Part shown: positions 24,148-32,344 of the stretch, in pieces
How the letters are laid out: every line of letters starts with the position of its first letter
Numbering within the stretch: the stretch's first letter is position 1
The notes under the pieces: generated by a model
Databases searched by the model: none
Told to the model about the DNA's origin: nothing
The model's input: the letters and a program-made list of their open reading frames with translations, nothing else
Program-made: the position numbers and the translations under genes
Assembly: GCA_029260535.1 (NCBI GenBank)
Contig: JAJDDA010000201.1
Location: forward strand, 1-37,901
Source of the DNA: Phycisphaerales bacterium
GTDB lineage: Bacteria; Planctomycetota; Phycisphaerae; Phycisphaerales; UBA1924
Length of the DNA stretch: 37,901 nucleotides
Direction of reading: 5' to 3'

Positions 24148-24372
24148 ACCGAGCTACTGATAAGCACGCATTGCTGTGTGCATCGATCAACGCACAGGCG
24201 CACCACTTTCACAATCTGATTGAACACGGATGGCGCTTTGTTTTGCCAGCCGTTTCTCTTTAGTCCGTGTCCACTCGACTTTGTGTGGATGCACATCGTT
24301 GGATCGACGCCTTATGGCGTTTCACAAGGTTTCTCCCGTGGCGAGAGCTACGGAGGAGCGAGAAGAATCTTT

Positions 24373-24378
24373 AGGAGG
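24373..24378 (+). promoter_or_regulatory. Strong Shine-Dalgarno (AGGAGG) of the PEP-CTERM gene
   Basis: AGGAGG lies 8 nt before ATG 24387. It is one of the few perfect Shine-Dalgarno sequences in the window and fixes this start codon. It suggests high translation. Confidence 0.85.
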
Positions 24379-24386
24379 ATTTCGAA

Positions 24387-25187
24387 ATGCGTCACTTCAC
24401 TATGGTTGCCGCTGGCTTTGCGGTTGCCGCTGCTGGCACCGCCGCTATTGCTGCCGAGGCCCCGACCTCGATGCAGTTCCGCACCGGTCTCACCGTCGGT
24501 CAGGCCGACACCGGTTCGTCACACCGCACCGGCTCGTCCATCTGCTACTCTTCGCTCGGCCTCGGCACGAGCCCCTTCGAGAACTTCCAGGGCGGCGGCT
24601 TCAGCCACGGCTCGACCCCCGTTCTCGATGACATCCTCATGAACAAGCCCGCCGGTACGCGGATCGATGAGATCACGTTCTCGGTCGTCAGCTTCAATGA
24701 CGATGGCACCACTTCGGGCACCAGCACCACGCCCGGCGGCGATGTCACCACCACCGCCAACGTTGCGCTGTTCAACGCCAACCCCGACGGCACCCCGAAC
24801 TTCGCCGCGCCCAAGGGCTCGATCGCTGTTACGGGTCTCGTCATCTCTTCGTTCACGGTCAACCTGTTCACGATCGATGTGAAGGACCTCAACATCGTCA
24901 AGAAGGACGAGATGATGTGGGCCGGTATCTTCTTCACCGACACGACCGGTCCGGCGAACGCCGACCTGTCCCCGCTGAACGACGGCATCGGCCAGGGCAT
25001 CTTCCAGCAGTCCACCAAGGGCTTCTCGGATGACCTGTTCTCCTTCGGTGGTGGTCTCAACTGGTTCGGCGGCTTCCCCGCCAACCCCTGGGCCAACTTC
25101 GGCTGGGAGTTCCGTTCGGTCCCGACCCCTGGCGCCATGGCCATCTTTGGTCTCGCTGGTCTCGCCGCGACGCGTCGTCGTCGCTAA
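24387..25187 (+). CDS. Exported protein with planctomycete PEP-CTERM-type sorting tail
   Basis: A 266-residue secreted protein. The signal peptide is residues 1-22 (hydrophobic, ending AAIAAEA). The body is rich in Gly, Ser, Thr and Asp, mostly beta in style, with one Cys. The last 22 residues read VPTPGAMAIFGLAGLAATRR, then RR: a PEP-like motif, a short hydrophobic helix and a basic end, the arrangement recognised by exosortase. Such proteins are usually surface-attached or part of extracellular polymer. No exosortase is present in the window. Codon use is strongly biased to C-ending codons and the Shine-Dalgarno is perfect, both signs of high expression. Two terminators follow. Confidence 0.88.
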   Translation: MRHFTMVAAGFAVAAAGTAAIAAEAPTSMQFRTGLTVGQADTGSSHRTGSSICYSSLGLGTSPFENFQGGGFSHGSTPVLDDILMNKPAGTRIDEITFSVVSFNDDGTTSGTSTTPGGDVTTTANVALFNANPDGTPNFAAPKGSIAVTGLVISSFTVNLFTIDVKDLNIVKKDEMMWAGIFFTDTTGPANADLSPLNDGIGQGIFQQSTKGFSDDLFSFGGGLNWFGGFPANPWANFGWEFRSVPTPGAMAIFGLAGLAATRRRR

Positions 25188-25188
25188 G

Positions 25189-25227
25189 CAATCTTCAACT
25201 CTGAAGATTGTCCCTTTGTTTGTTTCT
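25189..25227 (+). terminator. Probable terminator of the PEP-CTERM gene
   Basis: A perfect 9-bp stem (CAATCTTCA with TGAAGATTG, loop ACTC) begins 2 nt after the stop codon and is followed by T-rich TCCCTTTGTTTGTTTCT. The T-tract is interrupted, so termination may be partial. Confidence 0.65.
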
Positions 25228-25316
25228 AAGTAGCACTTCACCTTTGCTATCTCGATACGCTGACTTCGAAACTTTCCCGAGACTTCGGGTACACGCAGTT
25301 TTCCAACGATGATTGA

Positions 25317-25352
25317 GCGGCGTCTGGTTGCGCAGACGCCGCTTCTTTTTTT
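25317..25352 (+). terminator. Strong intrinsic terminator
   Basis: A perfect 10-bp GC-rich stem (GCGGCGTCTG with CAGACGCCGC, loop GTTGCG) is followed by TTCTTTTTTT. It lies 107 nt after the first hairpin and 62 nt before the first sulfotransferase. Confidence 0.92.
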
Positions 25353-25398
25353 GCGCACTGAATAGAGGCTCAGGCTCGATCCCGATCGCGGATCTTCC

Positions 25399-25404
25399 TA
25401 TTCT
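25399..25404 (+). promoter_or_regulatory. Candidate -10 (TATTCT) for the first sulfotransferase gene
   Basis: TATTCT, 9 nt, then ATG at 25414. It lies just after the strong terminator, so this gene must have its own promoter. Confidence 0.5.
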
Positions 25405-25413
25405 GTCCGATCC

Positions 25414-26901
25414 ATGCTTTACAACGCCACAGACATTGCCGGAGCGGTTATCGAGGCCCAACGGCTGATCAACGCCGGCGAGGGTCGTGAGGCGCTTACG
25501 CTCTGCCAGAAGACGCTCAAGTCCCCAGGCGCCGGGGAAGACCCCAGGCTCCAGGCGGTGTACGCGACCTCGCTCTCGACGGTGGGGCTCGGCGCCGAGG
25601 CTCGAAAGGCCCTGAAAAAAACACTCCGCAAGCACCCGAAACTCCCCGATCTGCATTGTGTGGTGGGGAACACCTACCTGACGGAGATGGAGTACCTGGA
25701 GGCGAAACGACACTTCGCCAAGGCGCTGGAACTCAATCCGAAGCACGCAATGGCGCTGCGGTGCATGGCCGGCGCGATGATCTCACTCAGCGAGCACGAT
25801 GCAGCCCTGCAATTGCTCGAAGGTGCGGTTCGCAACGGAGTCAGCAACCTGGATATCCAGATCGCGCTGACCAGGGTCTTGTACAACAGCAAGCGGTACG
25901 ACGAATCCATCGCGCTGGTGGACCAGCTCATCAAGGTCGAGGGGCTTTCCGATCAACTCCGATTCCCGATGCTCTTTACCAAGGCGGACGCATTGCGGGG
26001 CGCCGGCAGGAGCGACGAGGCATTCGCCGCCTACACCGAGGCCAACCGTGCCGTCGGGGTCGAGCATGACATCGAGGCGCACGCAAAGGGCATCGATCGG
26101 CTGATGGAGGTCTGGACCCCGGAAGCGGTCGCGGCGCTCCCGAAATCGAATCGGAAATCCGAACAGATCGTGTTCATCGTGGGGATGCCGCGCTCCGGAA
26201 CGAGCCTTGTTGAGCAGATCATCGCGAGCCATCCCAGGGCGTTCGGCGCCGGCGAGTTGCGGCACATGGCGGACATCGTCACACAGATCGTCGGTGGGAC
26301 GCGGGAGATCACCGGGGGGCTCTTCGATCTCTCAAGGCTGAGCGCGAAGAACATCGACAACGCGTCGGCGCATTACCTGTCGCAGGTCACGAGCCTGGCG
26401 CCGGGTGCGGAGCGGATCTCGGACAAGATGCCGGGCAACTACATCTCGCTGGGATTGATCGGTTCGATCCTCCCCAACTGCAAGATCATCCATTGCGTGC
26501 GCGACGCGAGGGACACCTGCCTGTCGTGCTACTTCAACTACTTCCGCGGCAAGCGGATCACCTTCGCGTACGACCTCGAGGACCTCGGCTCGTACTTCAA
26601 CGATTACTGGCGGATGATGAAGCACTGGAAGAGCGTGCTGGATGTCCCGATCATGGACGTGGTGTACGAGGATCTGATCTCGGACCAGGAAGCGCAGAGC
26701 AGGCGGCTGATCGATTTTATAGGTCTGGATTGGGACGACCGCTGTCTCGAATTCTATAAAACCAAGCGGGTGACAAAGACGCTCAGCGCGGATCAGGTGA
26801 ACAAGCCGATCTACCGATCATCCATGTCGAGGTGGAAGCCGTTCGAGAGCCACCTGGAGCCTTTGCTCAAGAGGCTCCCCGCCGACGCGCTCAGGGATTG
26901 A
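25414..26901 (+). CDS. TPR-domain sulfotransferase (copy 1)
   Basis: A 495-residue protein. Residues 1-215 are TPR-like helices (for example YLEAKRHFAKALELNPKH at 94-111). Residues 250-480 are a PAPS-dependent sulfotransferase domain: 5'-phosphosulfate loop GMPRSGTSLVEQII (257-270) and 3'-phosphate loop RDARDTCLSCYF (363-374). There is no signal peptide, so it acts in the cytoplasm. Bacterial TPR-sulfotransferases are mostly of unknown substrate; glycan or protein tyrosine sulfation are both possible. The tail KTLSADQVNKPIYRSSMSRW is shared with copy 2. It heads a two- or three-gene unit. Confidence 0.9.
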   Translation: MLYNATDIAGAVIEAQRLINAGEGREALTLCQKTLKSPGAGEDPRLQAVYATSLSTVGLGAEARKALKKTLRKHPKLPDLHCVVGNTYLTEMEYLEAKRHFAKALELNPKHAMALRCMAGAMISLSEHDAALQLLEGAVRNGVSNLDIQIALTRVLYNSKRYDESIALVDQLIKVEGLSDQLRFPMLFTKADALRGAGRSDEAFAAYTEANRAVGVEHDIEAHAKGIDRLMEVWTPEAVAALPKSNRKSEQIVFIVGMPRSGTSLVEQIIASHPRAFGAGELRHMADIVTQIVGGTREITGGLFDLSRLSAKNIDNASAHYLSQVTSLAPGAERISDKMPGNYISLGLIGSILPNCKIIHCVRDARDTCLSCYFNYFRGKRITFAYDLEDLGSYFNDYWRMMKHWKSVLDVPIMDVVYEDLISDQEAQSRRLIDFIGLDWDDRCLEFYKTKRVTKTLSADQVNKPIYRSSMSRWKPFESHLEPLLKRLPADALRD

Positions 26902-26928
26902 GTACAACAAGAAGAGGAATCGAGCCAA

Positions 26929-28419
26929 ATGGCAATCCAGTTCAATGCGAATTCCAGCGCCAAATCAGTAGATCGTGCGATGAAATTGTACGAGAACGGC
27001 AACTATCTCGAATCGAGTGCGATGTGCACGACGCTGCTCAAACGGAATGCCAAGGAGCCGAATCTCTGGAGCATTCTTTCCGCGGCGCAGGTCGGCATGA
27101 TGAAGTACGCCGAGGCGAGAAAGTCGGCGATGAAGGGTCTGAAGTTCGCTCCCAAATCACCGGATCTGCAGTGCAGGTTGGGGCTGACCTACATGTCGGA
27201 GCACCGGTTCTCCGAGGCGGTTTCAGAGTTCAAGAAAGCGCAGTCGTACCAACCGGGGCACACCTGGTCGTTGCGGTGCCTCACTGATGCGCTGTCCCGC
27301 CAGGGGAAATTCGAAGAGGCCTACGAGACGCTCCACAAGGAGTATGAGGAGCAGCCCTACGAGATCGGGCTCTGGTTCGCGTACCTGAAGGTCTGCATGA
27401 AGACGGAGCGGTACGACGAGGCGATGAAGATTGCGGGCACGCTGATGAACGATCAGGTCACGGTCCGCCGGTTTAGGGCGGCGATGCTCTTCGTGATCGG
27501 AGAACTGCACACCAAGGTCGGGGAGTACGACCGGGCGTACGAGATCTGCACCGAGGCCAACGAGATCGCGAAGGAGCAGTTCGAGGCGGAGAAGCACCGT
27601 GCGGGCACCGACCGGGTGATCGCTGCGTGGACCCCTGAAACGATCGGCTCGCTCGACAAGCCGACACGGAAATCGGATCCCTTCGTGTTCATCGTCGGGA
27701 TGCCGCGTTCGGGAACGAGTTTGGTCGAGCAGATTATCGCGAGCCATCCCGCAGCGCATGGGTGCGGCGAGTTGGACTACATCAACCACCTCGCCGGGCA
27801 ATTCTCGAAAGACGGCGGCGGGTGGTCGTACCTGAGCCAAATCGATCGACTGACCAAGAACAATCTCGACAAGGCGGCCGGCCTTTACATCGACATGGTG
27901 AGCAAACTCGCGCCCGGCGCGAGCCGGATCACGGACAAGATGCCGATCAACCAGATGCACCTGGGCCTGATCAACGCGATCCTGCCCAACGCAAAGATCG
28001 TCCATTGCGTGCGCGATCCACGCGACACGTTCGTGTCGTGCTACTTCCACCATTTCCTGGGGAAGGGGAACGCGTTCACGTACAACCCCACCGATTTCGC
28101 CTCCTGCTTCACGGACTACTGGCGCCTGATGAAGCACTGGAAGGAAGTCCTGGACATCGAGATCCTCGATGTGGTTTACGAGGACGTGATCGCGGATCAG
28201 GAGGGCCAGAGCAGGCGCCTGATCGATTTCATCGGATTGGATTGGAACGAGAAGTGCCTCGATTTCCACAAGACCAAGCGCACGACGAAAACGCTCAGCG
28301 CCGAGCAGGTCAACAAGCCGATCTACAAGTCCTCGATCGCCCGGTGGAAGAAGCACGAAAAACACCTGGGGCCGCTGCTGGCCGGGCTGCCGGAAGACTC
28401 GCTCCGCGATGATGACTGA
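26929..28419 (+). CDS. TPR-domain sulfotransferase (copy 2)
   Basis: A 496-residue tandem paralogue of the preceding gene, 27 nt downstream. It has the same architecture at identical positions: TPR helices over 1-215 and GMPRSGTSLVEQII at 257-270, followed by RDPRDTFVSCYF. The C-terminal thirds are highly alike (for example LIDFIGLDW, TKTLSA-QVNKPIY) while the TPR halves have diverged strongly, suggesting retained catalysis with different partner or substrate binding. AGAGGA upstream of the ATG is a modest Shine-Dalgarno, consistent with a downstream operon position. It overlaps the longest reading of the next gene by 11 nt. Confidence 0.9.
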   Translation: MAIQFNANSSAKSVDRAMKLYENGNYLESSAMCTTLLKRNAKEPNLWSILSAAQVGMMKYAEARKSAMKGLKFAPKSPDLQCRLGLTYMSEHRFSEAVSEFKKAQSYQPGHTWSLRCLTDALSRQGKFEEAYETLHKEYEEQPYEIGLWFAYLKVCMKTERYDEAMKIAGTLMNDQVTVRRFRAAMLFVIGELHTKVGEYDRAYEICTEANEIAKEQFEAEKHRAGTDRVIAAWTPETIGSLDKPTRKSDPFVFIVGMPRSGTSLVEQIIASHPAAHGCGELDYINHLAGQFSKDGGGWSYLSQIDRLTKNNLDKAAGLYIDMVSKLAPGASRITDKMPINQMHLGLINAILPNAKIVHCVRDPRDTFVSCYFHHFLGKGNAFTYNPTDFASCFTDYWRLMKHWKEVLDIEILDVVYEDVIADQEGQSRRLIDFIGLDWNEKCLDFHKTKRTTKTLSAEQVNKPIYKSSIARWKKHEKHLGPLLAGLPEDSLRDDD

Positions 28420-28432
28420 TCAACCGCTTCGG

Positions 28433-28438
28433 TATACT
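28433..28438 (+). promoter_or_regulatory. Candidate -10 (TATACT) for the DUF721 gene
   Basis: TATACT, 9 nt, then ATG at 28448. It starts 14 nt after the sulfotransferase stop codon, so the DUF721 gene may be transcribed independently. Confidence 0.5.
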
Positions 28439-28447
28439 GCGCCAGCA

Positions 28448-28834
28448 ATGATCCCCGACGACTCAATCACGCCTGACGACCTCGACCGCTTCGGCATCGT
28501 GCGCGATTCGAGGGTCCGCCCCGAGCGCGCGCAGGCGATGGGTGAGACATTCCAGGCGCAGGCGCAATCGCTCAAGCGCTCGCAGCGGAAACACCTTGGG
28601 GTTGCGAGCGCCTGGGAGGCGGTCTGCCCGGATTCGCTTATTGATCGCACCGGCATCGTCGGGATCAAAGGCGGGGCGCTGACGATCGGTGTCGCGGATC
28701 ACGCGACGAAGTTTGAGCTCGACCGCCTGCTCCGAGACGGCGCCGATCGGGAGCTGATCAAGCTGGCGCCGACAACGGTTCGGCGTGTGAAGCTGGTCGT
28801 GGATTCGGGGATCCGTCCCGCAGGCGCGGTCTGA
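28448..28834 (+). CDS. dciA: DUF721/DciA family protein
   Basis: A 128-residue protein with the DUF721 core: a helix leading into W68-region VASAWEAVCPD, then a beta hairpin GGALTIGVADHATKFELDRL and a C-terminal RVKLVVDSG strand. DciA proteins help load the replicative helicase DnaB in bacteria lacking DnaC or DnaI. ATG at 28448 is preferred because TATACT sits 9 nt upstream; ATG at 28409 would add 13 residues and overlap the sulfotransferase. The N-terminal 45 residues are charged and probably flexible. The family call is good; the helicase-loader role is inferred from the family. Confidence 0.75.
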   Translation: MIPDDSITPDDLDRFGIVRDSRVRPERAQAMGETFQAQAQSLKRSQRKHLGVASAWEAVCPDSLIDRTGIVGIKGGALTIGVADHATKFELDRLLRDGADRELIKLAPTTVRRVKLVVDSGIRPAGAV

Positions 28835-28913
28835 GCGCGTCCGAGAACGCGCAAGTCGATCGAATCGGTTCTCAACGGGTGATCGTTGGTCCGCGTGCGC
28901 CGATACACGAGGC

Positions 28914-30440
28914 ATGCCGCCTCGCTCTTCCAGAACCGAACTCACGCCGGAACTGCACCGGCACATGCTCGAGATCCGCGACGGCGCCATCGACTGCGGA
29001 TTGGACTTCTTCGAGGTCATCTTCGAGGTCCTCGACTTCCGCACGATGAACCAGATCGCGTCGTTCGGCGGTTTCCCCGTGCGGTTCCCGCACTGGCGGT
29101 GGGGAATGGAGTACGACAAGCTCGACCGGCGTGATGCCTACGGGATGGGCCGGATCTACGAGATGGTCATCAACAACGACCCCTGCTACGCGTACCTGCA
29201 GGAGTCGAACGCGCTGCTCGATCAGAAGCTGGTGATGGCGCATGTTTACGCGCACTCCGATTTCTTCAAGATGAATTCGTGGTTCGGCAAGACCAACCGC
29301 AAGATGATGGACGAGATGGCCAACCACGCGGTGCGCGTGCGCCGGCACATCGAGCGCGAGGGCGCCGACACCGTTGAGCGGTTTATCGATACCTGCATGA
29401 GCGTTGAGAACCTGATCGACCCCCACTCGGTCTTTGTCGAGCGCGATGACCATGGCAGGCTCAGCGAGTTCGAGCCGCAACGGTTCGCCGCCAAGCCGGG
29501 GATGGACCGGTTCATCAACCCGCCGGACGTGATCGAACAACAGCGCGAGGCGCACCGGATAGAGATGGAGCGTGGCAGGGACCTGTTCCCGGCGTCGCCG
29601 ACCCGGGACGTGCTTCGATTCATCCTGGAGCACGCATCGCTCGAGCCCTGGCAGCACGATATTCTCTCGCTGATCCGCGAGGAGTCGTACTACTACGCAC
29701 CCCAGGGCATGACGAAGATCATGAACGAGGGCTGGGCGACGTACTGGCACTCGAAGATGATGACGAGCCGGTTCCTCGAATCGTCCGAGCTGATCGATTA
29801 CGCCGACCAGCACGCGAGCGTCGTGCACATGCCCCCCGGCGGGTTCAACCCCTACAAGCTGGGCGTTGAGCTCTTCAAGGACATCGAGCGGCGTTGGGAC
29901 ACCGGTCAGCACGGCCCCGACTGGGAACGCCTCGACCGGATCGGCGCGCGCTCGGCGCACGACGATGAATCGATGGGCGGGCGAGAGAAGATCTTCCAGG
30001 TGCGGTCGATCTATAACGACGTGAGCTTCATCGACGAGTTCCTGACCCCGGAATTCATCGACCGCCACCGGCTGTACCACTACAAGCAGGACGAGCGGAC
30101 CGGCGAGATGAAGATCGTCACGCGCGACCCGGAGCACGTGAAGCAGATCATGCTCTACCGCATCGCCAACGGCGGCCAGCCCTACATCCACGTCGTCGAC
30201 GCGAACTACATGAACCGCGGCGAGCTCTTCCTCGCGCACGAATGGAACGGCCTCGACATCGAGATCAAATCAGCGGTCGAAACAATCACGAGCCTCCGCA
30301 GGCTCTGGGGCCGACCGGTGCGGTTGCAGGCGCGGATCGAGGACGAGATGTGGCTGTTCACCTGCCAGGATGTAGATTCGCAGCCGAGCCGGGAGCGGAT
30401 CAGTGAGGACACGCCGCAGCCGGCGCATGTGATTACCTGA
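28914..30440 (+). CDS. SpoVR family protein
   Basis: A 508-residue protein of normal SpoVR/YcgB length. Characteristic segments are FGGFPVRFPHWRWGMEYD, MAHVYAHSDFFKMN, WQHDILSLIREESYYYAPQ and MNEGWATYWHSKMM; HE and HxxxH-like residues suggest metal binding. The family is linked to spore cortex formation in Bacillus and to stress physiology elsewhere, with an unknown biochemical role. It usually sits beside the PrkA-type kinase (yeaG) and a DUF444 (yeaH) gene; neither is adjacent here. The tail after about 480 is poorly conserved. A TANNNT match is not clear upstream (GATACA at 6 nt). Confidence 0.93.
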   Translation: MPPRSSRTELTPELHRHMLEIRDGAIDCGLDFFEVIFEVLDFRTMNQIASFGGFPVRFPHWRWGMEYDKLDRRDAYGMGRIYEMVINNDPCYAYLQESNALLDQKLVMAHVYAHSDFFKMNSWFGKTNRKMMDEMANHAVRVRRHIEREGADTVERFIDTCMSVENLIDPHSVFVERDDHGRLSEFEPQRFAAKPGMDRFINPPDVIEQQREAHRIEMERGRDLFPASPTRDVLRFILEHASLEPWQHDILSLIREESYYYAPQGMTKIMNEGWATYWHSKMMTSRFLESSELIDYADQHASVVHMPPGGFNPYKLGVELFKDIERRWDTGQHGPDWERLDRIGARSAHDDESMGGREKIFQVRSIYNDVSFIDEFLTPEFIDRHRLYHYKQDERTGEMKIVTRDPEHVKQIMLYRIANGGQPYIHVVDANYMNRGELFLAHEWNGLDIEIKSAVETITSLRRLWGRPVRLQARIEDEMWLFTCQDVDSQPSRERISEDTPQPAHVIT

Positions 30441-30462
30441 GGCCATTCCTTCAGAACAAGGC

Positions 30463-30468
30463 TAGAAT
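30463..30468 (+). promoter_or_regulatory. Candidate -10 (TAGAAT) for the zinc-ribbon gene
   Basis: TAGAAT, 6 nt (CAAACC), then ATG at 30475. Confidence 0.45.
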
Positions 30469-30474
30469 CAAACC

Positions 30475-30729
30475 ATGGGATGCTGCTCAGGACCACGACC
30501 CGGAATGCCTCGCGAGATCGACGAGGGGCCCAGCGATGCCGACATCGCCCGCTTCGGCGGTGACGAGATCACGTGCCCCGAGTGCGCCACCGAGGTCTAC
30601 CACGACGCGACGTTCTGCCACGAGTGCGGGCATGTCATGGAAGACCGCTCGGGTGGATCGAAGAAATGGATCGGCGTTGCGGCTGTGATTGCCCTGATCG
30701 GGTTTATATACGTGTTCGCGATCCGCTGA
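30475..30729 (+). CDS. Small zinc-ribbon membrane protein
   Basis: An 84-residue protein. C34/C37 (CPEC) and C48/C51 (CHEC) form a CxxC-x10-CxxC zinc ribbon, followed by a single hydrophobic helix at 65-82 that ends the protein, a tail-anchored arrangement with the ribbon in the cytoplasm. A second cysteine pair (GCCS) occurs at residues 3-4. Function unknown; the ribbon suggests protein or nucleic acid contact. Its stop lies 6 nt from the convergent pepA stop. It could be transcribed with SpoVR (34-nt gap), but it has its own candidate -10. Confidence 0.75.
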   Translation: MGCCSGPRPGMPREIDEGPSDADIARFGGDEITCPECATEVYHDATFCHECGHVMEDRSGGSKKWIGVAAVIALIGFIYVFAIR

Positions 30730-30735
30730 CCCGGC

Positions 30736-32235
30736 TTACAGCGAATCCACATACTCCGCGAGCAACCGGACGCCCCAGCCTGTGGGTGTGTCTTTGGCGA
30801 TGACCCCCATCTCGGTCTCCGCGTCGGCGACGCCTGCGATGTCCAGGTGGCACCACGGGATCGAGTCGCTGATAAAGTACGACAGGAACGCGGCGCCCTG
30901 GATCGGGTGCGCCTTGCGGTTGGGGTTCGAGTTGAGGATGTCGGCGCAGGGCGACTTCATCATCTCGCGGTAGGACTCGTCGTGCGGGAGGCGCCAGGTG
31001 CGCTCGCCGGTTGTCGCCGCGGCGGCTTCGATCCTGCCGCGCAGCTTGTCGTCCTCGCACCAGAGACCGGCGAAGGTTGAACCGAGCGCGGTGATGACGC
31101 CACCGGTGAGCGTCGCCATATCAATGATGCACGCGGGTTTTTCTTTGGCTTCTGCCCAGCACAGCCCGTCGGCGAGCACGAGGCGCCCCTCTGCGTCGGT
31201 GTTGGTGACCTCGACGGTGACACCGTTGCGGAAGGTTAGCACGTCGTCAGGCCGGTAGGCCTCGTCAGAGATGCTGTTCTCCGCCGCGACAAGGAGCCCG
31301 ACGACGGGAACGTTGGGCTTGATGACCGTGGCGATCGCGTGCATCGCGCCGAGCGTGTTGGCGCCGCCGCACATGTCGCCCTTCATCCCGGCCATAAAGT
31401 TGGACGGCTTAATCGAGAGCCCGCCGGTGTCGTACGTGATGGTCTTGCCGAGCAGGACGATCGGCTTGGCGCCGGCCTTGGCGCGTTTCGGCTTGTATTC
31501 AAGGCGGATCAGGCAAGGGGGGTTCTCCGACGCCTTGCCGACGTTGATGTGCCCTTCCATCTTCTCTTTGACCAGCGCGGCGCCGCGGATGACGCGGACG
31601 CTGAGCGTGTCGGTCCCACGAGCGATCCGCTGGGCTTCTTTCGCCATCCAGTCCGGTGTCGCGATGTTGGGGGGAGTGAAACCCCAACGGCGCGCGTGGT
31701 TGCACGAGACGGCGAGGCCGAGCCCCCGCTTGATCGAAGCGGCGGGCGCCGACTTGGTGGGGCGGAGCGTGATCGTCGGCCAGCCCTCGCCGGTGGTGGC
31801 GCTGCCCTTGAACTCGTTCTTGTCGAAGGTGAGCAGGCCGAAGGCCTCGCCGATGATCTGACCGGCGGCTTTGGGGTCGAGTTTGCTCGCGGGCAGTTCG
31901 AACCGGGCGTCCTTGTCCTTCGTCGCGGCGAGGCGCTTGGCGACCGGGGCGATCGCTGTGCGGAGCGCTGCCGCGCCGAAGTCGCTCTTCTTGCCGAGCC
32001 CGACAAGGAGCACGCGGGCAGCGGGGGCGTTCTTCTCTGGGAAGGCTTCGACAAGGTTGCCCACGGCGCCGGTGCACTCGGAGCGTCTGGCGGCTTTGGC
32101 GACATCACCGGAGGAGTCGAGTTTCTTCATCGCGGGGTCGAGCCCCGCGGCGCCCTTGGCGCCCTGGAAGACACCGATCACGACCGCTGCGGGTTTCGCT
32201 CCGCCCTCGGCTCCGACACGAACAGACTTCAGCAT
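30736..32235 (-). CDS. pepA: Leucyl aminopeptidase (M17 family)
   Basis: A cytoplasmic, hexameric, two-metal aminopeptidase removing N-terminal residues. It has 499 residues. Metal and catalytic residues are visible: K264 and D269 in LLGKTITYDTGG, D287 in MKGDMCGGAN, D348 and E350 in NTDAEGRL (the family signature) and the catalytic Arg351 next to it. The canonical GKGxTFD is varied to GKTITYD. The N-terminal 160 residues are the less conserved macrodomain-like part. AAGGAG lies about 9 nt before the ATG, a good Shine-Dalgarno, in contrast to many neighbours. It may also act as a DNA-binding regulator as in some species, but nothing here shows that. Confidence 0.95.
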   Translation of the reverse strand: MLKSVRVGAEGGAKPAAVVIGVFQGAKGAAGLDPAMKKLDSSGDVAKAARRSECTGAVGNLVEAFPEKNAPAARVLLVGLGKKSDFGAAALRTAIAPVAKRLAATKDKDARFELPASKLDPKAAGQIIGEAFGLLTFDKNEFKGSATTGEGWPTITLRPTKSAPAASIKRGLGLAVSCNHARRWGFTPPNIATPDWMAKEAQRIARGTDTLSVRVIRGAALVKEKMEGHINVGKASENPPCLIRLEYKPKRAKAGAKPIVLLGKTITYDTGGLSIKPSNFMAGMKGDMCGGANTLGAMHAIATVIKPNVPVVGLLVAAENSISDEAYRPDDVLTFRNGVTVEVTNTDAEGRLVLADGLCWAEAKEKPACIIDMATLTGGVITALGSTFAGLWCEDDKLRGRIEAAAATTGERTWRLPHDESYREMMKSPCADILNSNPNRKAHPIQGAAFLSYFISDSIPWCHLDIAGVADAETEMGVIAKDTPTGWGVRLLAEYVDSL

Positions 32236-32329
32236 TGCTGATCACTCCTTCAAAGTTACTTCTTCGCGTTGACTTGTTCCCACACGCGCACCAGCGCCAG
32301 CCGGTCATGCAAGTGTACCGAACAAGCGG

Positions 32330-32335
32330 TATTCT
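32330..32335 (+). promoter_or_regulatory. Candidate -10 (TATTCT) for the HIT gene, supports a TTG start
   Basis: TATTCT, 9 nt, then TTG at 32345. The nearest in-frame ATG (32420) would drop the conserved APWR segment, so the TTG is likely real. Confidence 0.45.
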
Positions 32336-32344
32336 TGTCTCATC

